Origin: Heterocephalus glaber
Taxonomy: Eukaryota; Chordata; Mammalia; Rodentia; Bathyergidae
Assembly: GCF_000247695.1 (NCBI RefSeq)
Contig: NW_004624747.1
Span: forward strand, 9,497,918-9,561,917
Length of the DNA stretch: 64,000 bases
Direction of reading: 5' to 3'
Shown: piece by piece, positions 40,344 through 53,629 of the stretch
Numbering within the stretch: position 1 is the first letter of the stretch
Layout: the number at the start of each line of letters is the position of its first letter
The notes under the pieces: model-generated
What the model saw: only the letters and a program-made list of their open reading frames with translations
Told to the model about the DNA's origin: nothing
The model's database searches: none
Made by a program: the position numbers and the translations under genes

Positions 40344-40538
40344 TTTCTGTACTGGGGATTGAACCCATGGGTGCTCTACTGCTCTACCACTGAACTACGT
40401 CCCTACCCCTTTTCTAAAATTTATTTTTATTCTGAGACAAGGTCTCACTAAGTTTCCTAGGTTGGCCTTGGACTTAGAATCCTTCTGCTTCAGCCTCCTG
40501 AGTCGCTGGGATTGTAGGCATGTGCCACTGAGCCCAGC
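40344..40538 (-). repeat. B1-dID composite SINE
   Basis: Reversed dID ('tactggggattgaacccatg') then reversed B1 ('attctgagacaaggtctcac'). It directly follows the polypyrimidine tract, which may have grown from its tail. Confidence 0.85.
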
Positions 40539-42004
40539 TTATATTTCTTTCTTTGCTGATGGTTAGTCCTCCCCTCCTTAGAAAGCATCTGTAATCCTCA
40601 GACTGGGGCCTGCTAGTTAGTTGACTCAGGCTCTGGGTTTTGCTTCCATGACCTTGCAAAATGACTGTGAACCCAGATTCACAATCAGCCCAAGGGAAGA
40701 GCAGTTGGCAAGTTCCTAAATGTGCTTTCATGTGGTGGGAGTGAGAAGACTGAGATACCCCACTTGGTAGTAAATATGACTTTTATGGAGATTGTTTCAT
40801 AAGCTCTTAAAACATTCTTATAAAGTGACTGGAGCAAGATTATTATTGTAATTGTATGCCATCCACTGACTGGGTCTGAGGACAAGTGAGACAAACACAT
40901 AGAATAACCTGCCCAAGGTCAAATGATTGGCAGAGGGGCTGAGCAGTGATTTTAATCATATGAGAGCAGACACAAGGTGACTACCTAGGTGGAGGGGGAC
41001 CTTGATTGGTTGGTTGTTTAGCAAACAAGTTTGGGCACCTACTGTGTCAGGCACTGATGATGCTGAGTATCATGAGGTAGGCTGTCCCCAGAGGTCCTTT
41101 TCAATCTGGTGGGAAGACAGCCATATAAACCTAGTCCCATGATAGAAATCATCTGGTCCTAGCCTTCAGGCAGGCTCTTGAAGGAGTCAGCCATCCAGGC
41201 ACATCCTTTCCCTTCTATTAATTTTGCAAATCTCCCAAGAGAGATTCTTTTTTTTTTCCCCAAGAGAGATTCTTGATAGCTCCTTCTAGGGTACTTTCCT
41301 GAGGCTCCTCCAGCAAGTTGCATGTGAGGGACTCAAAAAAGACAGATCTCTTGGAAGGACTGCCTGTCCATCTGCTTTTCTTATCCAGCAGTCAAGGGTT
41401 GTGAATGCTGACCATGCTGCTGGCCATGGTCCAGGGTGAGCAGGTTCCAGGAGGTGCAGAGAAGCAAGGCCTGGTGGGAAAGATGGAGCAGAGATATACA
41501 AAGAATGCAGCTATTTGTGCAAAGAGCCAGGTGCATGGCCTAGGGCCCCAGGGAGGTGGTCAGGGAACACAAGGAAGGAGCCATCTCCTAACTGGCCAAG
41601 ACACAGGTGAGACACTGAAAGAAGAATGGGAGATTCCCCTGCACCAGCCCAATGGACAGTGGAAGCTAGCCAACCAGAGCCAAGAACAGAGCAACTTTTG
41701 GGATTCCTTGACTCAAGTACTGCTGTTGGCTAGAGAATAGCTTTTGAAGAGTCACTTCGTTTGAAAGGCTTGACGTGCTCCTTTCTTAAAGTACTGCTGG
41801 GGGTAGCTGGTATGCAGTAGAATGGGAAGAGAATTTTCTGCATGTAACAAAAACCAGGGAGCCATAGCCATGGCCCTGTGTGCCCCTTTGCAGGCTCTTC
41901 ATTCTCGCTTGGCCTCTGTCAGCCTTCTCATGGAGTCTCTGCTTCATGTAGCTAATGTCACTTGATTGAACACGACTGTTTCAGTGCATTTTTAAGTTGC
42001 ATTA

Positions 42005-42410
42005 ACGGAATGCCTGACACTGGGAAGTTTATAAAGAGAAGAGATTTATTTAGCTCACTGTTCTGAAGGCCAAAAGTCCAAGATTGGGCAGTTGTGGCTC
42101 TTTGGCCTCTGGTGAGGACCTCAGGCCACTCCACACATGGTAGAAAAGCAGAAGGGCAAGCAGGTAACATCCAAAGAAACAAAACAGAAAGGGTAACCTC
42201 ACCTTATTTTGCTCATAAGATAATTAATCTAGTCCCAAAAGAGTGGGAGCTCACTATTGTGAGATGGGATTAATATTTGTATACGAGGGCTTTACCTCTG
42301 TGACCCAGGCACTTTCCACTCAGTCCCCCTTTACAACATTGCCTTTTTGAGGAATTAAGCCTTAACATTTGTTTTGATGGGGATATCCACCATAACAGCC
42401 ACTAAGCAAG
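42005..42410 (-). repeat. MaLR-like LTR copy, reversed
   Basis: 'gaagtttataaagagaagag', 'cactgttctgaaggccaaaa', 'gcctctggtgaggacctcag' and 'gaattaagccttaacatttg'. Confidence 0.55.
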
Positions 42411-42597
42411 GATTTCTAAGGAGAAATGTGTAATTCAGTAGGGACAGGCCATTTCACCTGCTTCGCCCAGCCAGTGCTTGCCCACTATGAGTTCTAACAG
42501 GGCACAGGTGTTTCCTGTGGCCTTCCCTATTGTTACCTTTTGTTCTCTCCCCATCTTCTTGGGCCTACTGGCCTTTTTTTATATTTTAAAAGTGCAC

Positions 42598-42962
42598 AAT
42601 AAGTTGAATAGTTATATCCACCCCAAATTCACATAATTGGAATCCTAACCCCCAAGGTAATGAATGGTATTAGGAAAGCAGGGCCTTGTGGAGGTAATTA
42701 GGTCATGAGGGTGAAGCCCTCATGAATGGGATTAGTGCCTACATAAAAGAGGTCTTAGCCTCCTTCCCCCTTCTGCCATATGAGGACACACTAAGAACGT
42801 ACCATCTGTGAACCAGGAAGTGGTCCCACAGCAGATAGGGAATCTTCTAGTTCCTTAATCTTGGGCTTCCAGCTTCTAGAACTGTGATAAGTAAATTTTG
42901 ACTGTTTGTAAGTTGTCCATTCTGTGGCATTTTATTATAGTAGCCTGAGTGGGCTAAGGCAA
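42598..42962 (+). repeat. MaLR-like LTR copy
   Basis: 'aggtaattaggtcatgaggg', 'ccatatgaggacacactaag', 'gcttctagaactgtgataag' and a final 'gtagcctgagtgggctaagg'. Confidence 0.55.
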
Positions 42963-43364
42963 AATGCAGTATCTGTTTTCTGCATTATGGCTCCTGAGGG
43001 AAAATAGACTATATCATCTGTTCAGCTTCAGACACAAGCCTAAGGTACTTGGGGCCCCACAGTGAAAATGGGTGAGCACCCGAGAAAGTGTGGCCACTGT
43101 CTTCCTTATGACACTCTTGGGTGGGCAGAATGGGGTCCTTTTTGTGGTGTGCTTGGAGTACATGCTCTAACTTTGGGGGCCCTTGGAAGCTAGGATCTGG
43201 AAGAAGAGAGACATCTTGATTTTTCTCATGGACCACTGCCACCAAGTTTATAGAGGGAAGGCTTAAAATAACTTTTTTCCCTCATTTTTAATGACAAAGA
43301 CTTTAAGAGAGGAAGTGGAAACTATAAAAACTATAGACTTTCTCATTGTAATAAGCAGCAAAGG

Positions 43365-43450
43365 GTTGGGGATTTAGCTCAGTGGTAGAGCGCTTGCCTA
43401 GGAAGCACAAGGCCTAGTTCAATTCTCAGCACCCCCATCCAAAAAAAAAC
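43365..43450 (+). repeat. ID SINE resembling the rat/mouse ID consensus
   Basis: 'gggttggggatttagctcag' and 'gcgcttgcctaggaagcaca' match the classic ID core, unlike the 'ggtacc'-ended elements common here. Confidence 0.85.
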
Positions 43451-44046
43451 AACAGAGAGAAAGAAGGAAAGTTGTTGCTAAATCTTTGGCATATATAGGT
43501 TCAGTCTGCTGATTGACAAAGGCTTTTGCAAACCAGAGGTGCTCCTGAGGTACTGAGGTGCCCATTGTGTTCAGGGCTAGCCTGGCAACCCCCATGGGGT
43601 CGTTCCACCCATTGCCCTAGTTGGTGAGCTGCAGAACTCGAGGAGGAGCTGTGTAATGTTACCATAGAGCCTTGGGAGCATTTAGGGTGACTGAGGAGGG
43701 CCATGGTGACTTTTGACTCCTGGCCCCTTAGTGACCCCTACTATCTGCTATCCCCAAGCCGTGCCTGACCATCTACCTTCTTGGAGTGCTAGGATGGTTG
43801 AACCTTCAGTAAATTTGGAGACTATGTCTTCTTCTCTCTCTCTCTCTTTTTTTTTTTTCCCTCTCCACCCTCCAAGAAGCCTTCTTGCTTGGAAACCTAG
43901 ACAATGTGAGTACCACCCTTTCTGGTACTTGGGATGAGGATGGGCAGCAGGCAGGTCCGACTCAGTCTCCCTGACTTCTCTCCCACTCGCGTTGCCTTCT
44001 TGTTTCTCACAGTGGTGGTCTTTTAAAAAAAATTTTTAGTTTTAAT

Positions 44047-44136
44047 TTTTTTTTTTTTTTTTGAGCACCAGGGATTGAATTTAGGACCTTGCGCTTGAGG
44101 CAGGTGGCACCACTACTGAGCTAAGTCCCTGGCCCT
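44047..44136 (-). repeat. ID-like SINE
   Basis: A long T run, 'gcaccagggattgaatttag', and 'gagctaagtccctggccc'. Confidence 0.85.
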
Positions 44137-44480
44137 GGTCTTTTTTAAAAAACAGCTTTATTAAGATTCAGTTCACACTGAGAAATTTATTAATTAAAAA
44201 GTGTGCAATTCAGTATTTTCATATAGTCTCAGTTATGCAACCAACACCATAGTCTAATTTTAGGACATTTTCATTACCTCAAAAGAAAACGTTAAATATT
44301 CCCAGTCCTGGGCAGCCACTAATCTTCCTTTGGTCTCTGGACATTGCATATGAATGGGATCATATAATATGTGGCATTTAGTGTCTCACTTCTTTCACTT
44401 AGTATTAGATATTCAAGGTTCATCCACATTGTAACATATATCAGAACGTCATTCCTTTTGGTGGCCAAATAATGCTCCAG
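44137..44480 (-). repeat. Old L1 3' end
   Basis: 'ttattaagattcagttcaca', 'atgaatgggatcatataata' and 'ggttcatccacattgtaaca' in the order of a reversed L1M 3' UTR. Confidence 0.65.
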
Positions 44481-44487
44481 AGAATAT

Positions 44488-44650
44488 TCTTACTTTCTCA
44501 TTGCTGAGATACAATAACCTGATACCCACAATTTAAAGGCAGAAAAGTTTATCTTGGCTCACAGTCTGTAGAGGTTTCAGCCAGAATTGGCTGGCGCCAA
44601 CGCAAGGCAGCATGGTAGAGTAGAATAGCTCATGGCAGGGCAGGCAGGAA

Positions 44651-44684
<34 letters not shown>

Positions 44685-44895
44685 AGGGCAGAGGGTGGGA
44701 GATAGGCCCTTCAAGGCTATGCCCCCAATAACCCACCTCCAGCTAGGATTCACCTCCCAGCATCACATTTAGCTATAAACTCATGAGCGAACTAATGAGT
44801 ATAACATCCCCATGATCCATTCATCTCCCAAAAACCTCACTTATTAAGTGCAGGAGGTTTTGTGGGGGAGGGTGTCTAGATATAAACCATAACAG
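44488..44895 (-). repeat. MaLR-like LTR copy containing (GA)n
   Basis: 'tctcattgctgagatacaat', 'agtttatcttggctcacagt', a GA run at 44653-44680, then 'tctagatataaaccataac'. Confidence 0.5.
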
Positions 44896-45857
44896 AGTGA
44901 TTTTGTGAATTGGTAGTTGGGGCATCCCTAACTACCATGTGGGCAGCAGAGCCCTCGAGGTCCTTGCTTTTGGCTCCCAGAGAGGCCTGGCCAGCCCTGT
45001 TTGGGGGCTTTCACCCCTGAGGGCTCTCAGTATAGGTTGTGGTAGGAATGGTGGATTTTCCTGTTCACCCTAGCTTTGGGGAGGAGTTCCTGGGGCTGTG
45101 GGTTGCTGGAAGCCAAGTGATGGCTGAGAGTTTGCTGGGCTCATCGGGACAGGGGGCCCAGGGTGGCTGAGCTTGTTTTGCAACCCTCATGTTGGTGACT
45201 CCAAGGTGCCTAAGTGTCCTGTGCTTCAGGAACCTGCTGGTTGCAAGCACTGCCTTTCTAACTAGGATTCTCGGGGCCATGGTCTTCCTCTAGCCTCCCC
45301 TTCTCTTTTCCTGTGGTGCTAGAAATCACGCTAGAGAAGTGGTGGGGGACAGGAAGTACCAACCACGAGGAAAGGTGACAAAAGAGAAAGGAGGTGAAAC
45401 TGTTTGATCCCAGGGATATCAAGGGTTTTGCTGGAGCACCTCAGGCTGAGTCTTTGGGGGAGATGGTGAGGCCAGGAATGAAGAAGGATGGGATCGTGGA
45501 AGGGTTTTGTGGAGAGATAAGAGGTGGAGCAGGCCTGGAGACCTTGCATATTGGGGACCATAACCGATGGAAGGGATAATGGAAGACTTTGTTACAGAAA
45601 GACTAAAGGGAAGTGATCTCTAGGAGATCATGGTACAAAAGGTTGTGAGTGGGTGGGGAAGAAGCCAGAGGGCTGTGTTTGGATTGCTGTCTAGAATTCT
45701 GGAGATGGGAAGAGAGGATATTTGTATGGTCTGGGGTTTAGGATCAGGGTCTGAATGTTCACCAAGGGTCCACCTCTGGGTCTTCTTCTAGGGGCAGGGT
45801 ATGGGGCTGGGCCACATACCTGTCTGTATGCCAAGGAGGTGACTGATGGGACATTGT

Positions 45858-46260
45858 ATTATTCAGCATTCCGGTTGCTGAGACACAATACTCAACAGTC
45901 ACAACTTAAAGGAGGAAAGGCTTAATTTAGCTCATGGTTTTAGGAGATTCAGTACCTGGTCAACAGGTTCCAAGGCAGAAACTTTGTAGCAGAAAGGCGT
46001 GGCAGAGCAAAACTGCTTCAATCCTTGGTATTGAAATTCATGGCAGCATGAAAGCAAAGCAGGGGAACAGCTCTAGACCAGAAGTGGGAAGGGACCAGAC
46101 ATAGACCTCAAGGCCACGGCTTCACAAGCTACCCAGATACACGTAGAACTATTTTGTACCAATCCTGGGGCAGATCTCAAAGCCAGTCAAGTTGAAACTA
46201 TCCTAATGGCCACAGTGTCCCAGTGGGAGGGTAATCCAAGTGCAAGTATGTGGGAGGAGG
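45858..46260 (-). repeat. MaLR-like LTR copy, reversed
   Basis: 'ccggttgctgagacacaata', 'cttaaaggaggaaaggctta' and 'tttagctcatggttttagga'. Confidence 0.5.
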
Positions 46261-47649
46261 TCAGCAGCCCCTACACAGGTGCGGCCAGATTACTACTGCA
46301 TAGCAGTTAGAGGTAGTATGGCTTTGCATAGGTCCATTCCACGGCCTATGCGTGTGGTTTTGCCTTGAGAGTGTTGATATGGGTTGCCTTGGGACCCAGC
46401 TGAGTGAAGGTCAAGATGATTAGGAGGGGAGAGGGATGAAGGTGGCAGTGAGGATAGAGAGTAAGTTCAGAAGGAGAAAGGTGGAGCCCAGGGAGATCAG
46501 CTATCTGCCTGTCATGGTGGCTGGGTTGTAAGTTTGACTGTGACAGTTGATCCTGTGGCTGGAGGCCAAGGGTGCATGATGAGGAACACAGAGCCAAAGA
46601 CTGAACTGGTGGAGTGCCAAGTATAGACCCTGGCCTTGGGATACCAAGGATTGAGGTAAGAGTCTGGAGCCCAGGACCACCAGCCACTGTGTGGGCTTAT
46701 GGGACATCTCCTATTGAATAGCATCATGTTGTGTAGTCTGATGAACCTTCGTCCCCAAAGCATTTGGTTAGAATTTGGCCCAAACAAATAACAGACTGTG
46801 ATTACTAACCTTACGTTTGGTTTCCTCTCCTGTGGCATTTCTTCAGTGGCCAGAGGGTGTGAGTCACTGCAGCAGACTTTTCTCTGTGTATGAAGGCCCC
46901 CAAAAAGGGATGTATGAGGCTCCAGAAGGAGTTTTCTGAGGAAACATGGGAGACTTGATCCTAATATTGTCTCCCAGCTTCCCCAGCCCTTTGAGTCCTG
47001 TGGTGGCTTATTTGATGCTGTGCCTGCAATCTCAGGTTCAAAAACTCTAGCAAGGAAGTCTGGAAGGGTTAATGGCCTGAGACTTGGCTCCCAGGCCATC
47101 TGGGAAGGACACCTGATTGTGTGTGACTACTCAGGAAGTTGCAGACTTTTCCTGGAAGATTTGCTGTGGCTGTGTCGTTAGGAAGCTAGAAAGAGGCCAG
47201 CTCCCTAATTCCATAGGTAGGGTTTATTACAGTTAGCAGTTGGAAATGCAGTCAATAGGAGATGGCCACCAGAATTGTGCCCTGCCCAGTTCTCCCTATG
47301 AATGTAGGGATAAACCTGAGGAAAATGGAAAATGCATGCTTCCTTCCCTCTGCTCCCAGAACCCTGAACTCCCTCAAATCTGTGAATTCATTGGATTCAT
47401 TCCTAGGGAGTTGCTTTGTGTTTACTGAATTTTAAGACCAGGCATGACAGGCATAATGTTAAGCACAATCTTGGACATCAAAGGCTGAAGCAGGGCTTCC
47501 CCCTGGGGAACTTCCTCAGAGCTATAGGCATCACAGTGGCTACTCAGACACCCACGCTGGCCCCATGCTTGGGCTTTGGGTACACAGACTGGAGCAGGTG
47601 GCTTAGGACTGGTGTTCTGTCCTTAGTTTTTCTATTTCTAGGGTAATAT

Positions 47650-47772
47650 TTTATTTTAATATATTTATTCATATAGAGACTGTCTCACTGCGTATCTTGG
47701 GCTGGCCTAGAACTCTATGGCGATCCTCAGCCTCCCAACTGCTGGAATTAAAGGGATGCACCACCATGATTT
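47650..47772 (-). repeat. B1-type SINE, decayed
   Basis: 'atagagactgtctcactgcg', 'tgggctggcctagaactcta', 'gggatgcaccaccatgattt'. Confidence 0.65.
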
Positions 47773-48447
47773 GAAGTTACAAGGGGACTTTTTAGAGGGT
47801 GAGCTGGACTGTGGTTCATTTGGAAGTTTGGTTTGTTTTTTGTTTTTGTTTTTTGATTGAGACCTCCTGCAGATCAGCAGGATAACAGGTATTTAGGAGC
47901 CCCACACTTCCTTGGTGCTTACAGAAGTGTCCAGACCCTAGGAGGCCATAGTCTCCCAATGCTTGGTGCCACAAAGCCCAAAGAATAGGGTGGTTATGGG
48001 AGATGTAGGTATTTGGCTTGGCAGAGATGAAGGGTGGTAGATCTCCGTGTCAGCAGCTCATGTAGTGAAAAAGTCACACACACAAGCGTGCATATCATAT
48101 ATGGTCACTCCTGGAGAGTCTGATTCATGAGGGTTTTGTTTTTAAATTTCACAGTCAAGGCGAGTGCCTCACTCACTGTTTTGGTATTTAACGTCACAGT
48201 TTCCCTCTGCACCATAGCTGGTTCTCTGCTCATGGTCTCCCAAAGGCTGCAGTTAGTGTTGGCCCGGCCTGGATTCCCATCCCTCTGTGTCCTCTTCTAA
48301 GCTCACTCAGGTTGTTGACAGAATTCAGTTCCTGGCAGTTGTAGCGGTGAGGTTTTCAGATCTTGCTAGTCTGGGAGCCTACCCCTCATCCTGGGTGGCA
48401 TACCCAGGAGTCTGCTTTCCTCCTCGCAGTGAGTGTGGGGTTTTTTG

Positions 48448-48562
48448 TTTTTTTTATTGAAACAGAATCTTGCTATGTTGCTAGGCTGACCTCAAACTGC
48501 AGCCCTCCTGCCTCAGCCTCCCAAGTAGCTAGGATTATAGGCATGTGCCACCGTATGTGGGT
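48448..48562 (-). repeat. B1-type SINE
   Basis: 'ttattgaaacagaatcttgc', 'cctgcctcagcctcccaagt', 'aggcatgtgccaccgtat'. AT-rich unique sequence follows to about 49010. Confidence 0.75.
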
Positions 48563-49019
48563 TTTTTGAAAAGTTCTGTAAGTGGTTTTATTCTGTAGCC
48601 ACAGTTCAATCACTGGGAATCAATAGATGTTTAGTATGCATCATGAAAGGCTCTCATGAAGAATTGTAGGTTTCTTTGGTGTCGTAACTAGAATGCTGGA
48701 TTGCCATTAGTGATTAGAAACTTTTAGGATCAATGTTTTTGCTTAATTTTAAGATCTCATTTTTTTCTCCCCAACTATATTTATATAATCAGAATTTAAA
48801 TTATTTTATGGAGCTGAGGATTTGCTTTACAGTTGGATGTCCATCCTTTGTCAATTAAAATGATTATTTTCTTGTGTTATTAAATATTATAAGCATTTTA
48901 AGAGGCACACTTGCTTTGTAATAGAGTTATAGTGTATCTAATTTTAATGAATTTTGTTGGACATCTAGCGTGGTTTCTGTGTGCAGCTGGTTATAATGTT
49001 TCAGAATACATCTTTTCTT

Positions 49020-49196
49020 TTAAATTGGAGATTGAACCCAGGGCCTTTACATTGAGTTATGTCCGCAGCATTTTGGGGAGAGGGGCAGGGTCTTGCTGAG
49101 TTAACTAAATGGCCCAGGCTGGGCTTGAACTTGTGATTCTCCTGTCTTAGCCTCCAAAGTGATAGGGTTACCGGTGTGTGCTACCATGCCTGGTAC
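49020..49196 (-). repeat. B1-dID composite SINE
   Basis: 'ggagattgaacccagggcct' then a reversed B1 with 'gcagggtcttgctgag' and 'tgtgctaccatgcctggta'. Confidence 0.75.
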
Positions 49197-49269
49197 ATCT
49201 TTCTTAGATAAAGAACTTCGTTGAGATATAATTCATAAACCATATAACTCACCTATTCAAAGTATATAA

Positions 49270-49512
49270 TTTACCCACAGTGACATGTGCCTCTCTGGAG
49301 GCTGAGGCACAAGAAAGGAGTTGAGGACCATCCTGGGCAATACAGTGAGACTCTGTCCATAAAACAAAACAACGAAATAAATCTGGCTTTCTTTTCTCTC
49401 TTTGGTTTTTGTTTTTGAGGCAAGCCCTCAGTATGTAGCCCAAACTGGACTTGAACTTGTGATCCTCTTGCCTTACCTCTGGGATTACAGCTGTATACCA
49501 CTATGCCCAGAA
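49270..49512. repeat. Two B1-type SINEs in opposite orientation
   Basis: A forward, 5'-truncated B1 (about 49272-49375; 'ctggaggctgaggcacaaga') is followed by a reversed B1 (about 49396-49510; 'gggattacagctgtatacca'). Confidence 0.65.
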
Positions 49513-51631
49513 CTCTGTTCAGATCTGAATTTGTCCATGAGTGGGTAGAGGTCTGTCAGTGGATTTAATGAACCTGAGGTGTGGATGGTTTTAAGACCCT
49601 TGATATCTGCTACCAGATTACCTTCCAGAAATATTGTTCCAGACTGCCTTTGGTTTTAATTTTAATCTTCTGCCCACCATTGAATCCCCCGCCCCCCTTT
49701 TTGTAGGATCTCAGTGGAGTTCCATCGGGTAAGGAGATCTAGCTCTGCCTTCCAAAAATCCAAAGTTAAGATGTGGAGTTTTCATCCAAAGAAGCAGAGA
49801 GGCAAGATCTGAGGTTAAGATGGGTGAAAGTGGAGATGCTATAGTTGGGGCCCCACTGTAACATCCTGTTTCCTTGACCCTTGGAAATATCCTGGTCTGG
49901 CTCCAAAGATGCCCTGAACTGGGTCCACACTGGTTCACTCTCTACTTTGGGATGCTTCCTGAGGCCACTAGCTATGTGACAGTTCTTTGTCAGCTCAGTG
50001 GTCTTTGCTAGGGAAAGAACTGTCCCCTTGTTTATCATGAAACTTGCTAGTGAATTCTTCTCTAGGCTGCCTGTAACTGAATCTAAAAACCATTTTGGCT
50101 CTTTTTCTATGCATCTCGCAGTGAATTAGTTCTGTTAGGTAGCATTGTCTGGTTAATTCTGGCTCATAGATTTCTTGCTTGGCTTTAAATGACCCTCCAA
50201 AGGAGCGGGGTGCTGTGGTAGGAAAGGAATTTTGCAAAGGCAGAGAAACTTATATGGCAGAGTATGGCTGCAAACAGCTGGCAGAAGCCAGACCTTAGCA
50301 GCAGGATGCTGTTGGGTTGGTCAGGACAAATAACTCCCCCTCATATGAGGACTTGGAGCTGATGTGAACTGTCCTATGTTGATCTTGGCTTGGGGAGGGG
50401 TAGATAGGACATGGCCATATCGGGAGGGAGGGCAGGCTTGTGCAGTGGGCTTTGGGGAGGAAGAGAGACAAATGGACAGATTACTGACACATACTAGTTG
50501 CCCCACACTATGATGGAAGTTCCATGCTATTGTTTTGGTCCTCACTGCAGCTGAGAGCCAGCAGTTCTGCAATTTTAGCTCTCTGCATTCATGGATTGTA
50601 GAGCTGAGTCTCACTCTTGCTCCTTCTCTTGCACTGTTGTCCTTCTTAGCTGTGCCATTAACTACTGTTGACTCTGGGTCAGTCACTTATACTCCCAGGC
50701 CATCTGTAAATGAGAAAGCCAAACAGTAGTGTCTTCAGCTCTGGTTAGTTTTGTGATTCCAGATAAAATTAAATCATGTTGCTCTGAGTTCCCAGCAAAT
50801 TACCTGGAAACCCTAACTAGCAAGTGTCCTGAACCAGTCTTTCTGCCATACCCTAGTGGTGTCTGGCATTCTCCAGTGACTTGGGTCTGGAGAGCTTGTG
50901 GTGGGCTGAGGAGTGGATTGGGCTCTGCATGCAAATTTAATGGCAGTCAGACCTTTCTTTGCTGGTGGATTTGTTGTCTTCCATCACTGCCCACTGGCCA
51001 GTCTGAAAGCTGGAACAGATGTCTCCTGGGGCAGCATGCCTAAATGCAGAGTCTGGGTGGCGGGAGGCCCAGCCGTCAATGTGTGTGGGGAGGGCGGTTT
51101 CCAGGGTGGAGGTGATGGTGTCCAGGCAGGTGGTTGGCAGCGGTAGACCTGGTAGTGCCAGCTGGTGTCTTGCCAGCCACAGTGCAGCCCTGCGTGATCA
51201 GAAATCCTTGTGCTGAGGCCAGTGCTGAGATGAGCAGGGCTTGTGCCCCTGGCTGCCCCATCTCTACACACATTAGGTACTTTGAGGTCATTGTTTACCT
51301 TCATCACAGATGACCTGTCCCCCAGCAGTCTGCTGATCTTATGCAGGCCGCACCTGGGATTGGAATCCAGGCTCACTTCCTGCAGAGGAAGCTCTGTTTG
51401 ATCCCTGTTATACTTTCCTGAGTTCCTACTGCCAGTTGGAGGCTAATTTTTTGTGCCTAAGCTGACTAGGCCTTGGGATGGGCTGGTTGGTCTAGAAGGC
51501 ATGCGGACAGGAAGGGGACAGAGCTGAATGCCTATGCTCCTATGGGATGGGGATGCCTCTGTGGAAATGTGCGTTTTCCTTTAGAATGTTCATCTGATGA
51601 ACTTTGCTTGAGGTGCATTTTGACTGTCACT

Positions 51632-51632
51632 C

Positions 51633-51657
<25 letters not shown>
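51632..51657. repeat. (AC)n microsatellite
   Basis: About 13 AC units. Confidence 0.9.
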
Positions 51658-51663
<6 letters not shown>

Positions 51664-52674
51664 CCCTCTCTGGCAGTCTTCCGGGCTCCACCCTTTACTG
51701 GAACTTTCCTCTTAGTTTTGGCTTTGCACTTTCTCACAGGATTCTATGCACCATCTGGGATCTCTGCTTTGCTCCTGCAGGGAGCTAGGTGGTCATGGCC
51801 CACTAACTGTTTCTCAGACAGCCAAAGCTTAGCAAGGGTAAGAAGCAGAACCTGAATTTGAACCAGGAGTGGTTATTTGAGTCTTTATCTGCTGTACTGA
51901 CATTGGCTAACCTTTTCTTAAAGGGCCAGTAAAGTAACTAATTTACTTTTTGTGACTAAAAAACAAAAATTGAGACTTCTGTGTAGGTACATATATAATC
52001 ATTTAAAATGCTGTCATTTCAAAGTATAAAAACCATTCTTCGATCCTAGGTGGCACAAAAACAGGTGGCAACAGGCTAGATTTGGCATGTGGATTCAAGT
52101 TTTCTGACCTCTGGTCTATGATTCTATTTCTAATTCCTAATGATTATGAAAAAGACAATAAAGCCATGTGTGGGTGTCTCCTATCTATGTTCAGGAGCCT
52201 GCATAAGCTTCTCTTGTGGAACCTGTGAGGCAGGTAGGTTCAGGTTCCTATCTCCACAAGGAATTTTCCCTCAAGGAAGTAGCCGGAGGTGTAAAGTTGG
52301 ATTGGGAGATGATTGCCTGGTTTCTAGCTCCCTATTCTTTGCATTTCCTGCTGCTTCCTATTGCCAAGAATTCAGCTCCTGAAACAAGGCTGGCCATGAG
52401 TTAATGATGTTTGAGGCTGAATGATGAGGCACAAGGGTAGGGTGTTCATGTATTGTGCTTTGTAGTCTCCTGTTGGTTTGAAATTATTCACAGTAAAAAG
52501 CTAAGAAAATAGCTATTTATTGATCAGTTATGAAAAACCTCCATAGAACAGGGTGTTAGAATCTCAAATCATTCAGAAATTCCAAAATGAATATAAGCTC
52601 TGGCTCCTGTTTCCCAGCAACAGGTGCTCCCAAGAAAGCATGTGAGCCATTTTATCTATTCTCAACCTGTCCAG

Positions 52675-53060
52675 TCCAACCATCTTTTCCTCCCTTCTTT
52701 ATCCATCTATCATCCGCTTGTCATTTTTTTCAACCATCTATCCAGTCATCATCCTTCACCATCCATTCATCTATTCCTTTTGGTACCAGGGATTGAACTC
52801 AGGTCCTTGCGCTTTCGAGGCAGGCGGTGAAACCACTGAGCTAAATCCCCAGTCCCACTCATCTATTCTTTATCCGTCATCCATCTAATCCATCCAGCCA
52901 TCTATTCATTACCCTCCAGTCATCTATGCAGCATCTCTCCAGTCATTCATCCATCTGTCCATCATCCGTCCCACCAGCAGTCCATTCATCATCCATCCAT
53001 TCAATCACCCATCGTTTATCCATCTGTCCATCTATCATCTAACCATCCATTTGCAGTTTA
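52675..53060. repeat. Degenerate (ATCC/ATCT)n tract split by an ID SINE
   Basis: Units such as atccatc, atctatc and catcatcc recur irregularly on both sides of the SINE at 52777-52858. Confidence 0.85.
52767..52868 (-). repeat. ID-like SINE with 10-base duplication
   Basis: 'tcatctattc' occurs at 52767-52776 and 52859-52868. The element has 'ggtaccagggattgaactca' and 'gagctaaatccccagtcc'. Confidence 0.9.
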
Positions 53061-53629
53061 TCTACCACCCACTGGGGTCCAAGCACAATGCTTATGCTCT
53101 GGCTTCATCCTTGACCACAAGGAACCTGTAGTCATGTAACAGCTGATTAATGAATACTGTGATAGAAGTCAGTAATAAGCAGGCAGAGAAAGGGACTCAT
53201 TCTGGGTTAGATCAAGGAAGGCATCACAGGGCGGGTGGCCCATGAATTAGGTCTTGAATTGATTTAAATAAAAAGGAGTATGTTAGGGCATTGTGAATGA
53301 GGGGAGGGGAGAGATCTTCCAACCAGAAGCAAGGACAGAAATGTAGGGTAGAATAGCATGACCTGCTGCAGGGCTTTGAGGCTTGGCTTGGCTGGAACAT
53401 GGTGTTGGGGCAAGACTGGATGTCAGTGAGTTCAGGTGGCCTGGTATGTCCCCTGTGGGCTGGAGAAGGCTCCTGCATGGATGATAGGGTGAATGTGGGG
53501 ATGACAGCCTGCTATATAGACCCTGCTCAGTGCCTGTGACAACTCATAGTTCATGGGTCCTTTCTGGACAGAGACCCTTGCCTGTCCACTCTGGCTGAGG
53601 TAGTTGTGCCCACCTATACTCACCTCTGG

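Noticed and set aside
46512..47099. A 195-codon open frame on the minus strand in BCR intron 1.
   Set aside because: The translated sequence resembles no family I know and has no domain, splice context or codon pattern supporting it. One such frame is expected by chance in 31 kb of intron.
52675..53060. Regularly recurring short units that might suggest a CRISPR-like array.
   Set aside because: The units are four bases long and degenerate, with no spacers, and the genome is mammalian. It is simple-sequence repeat.
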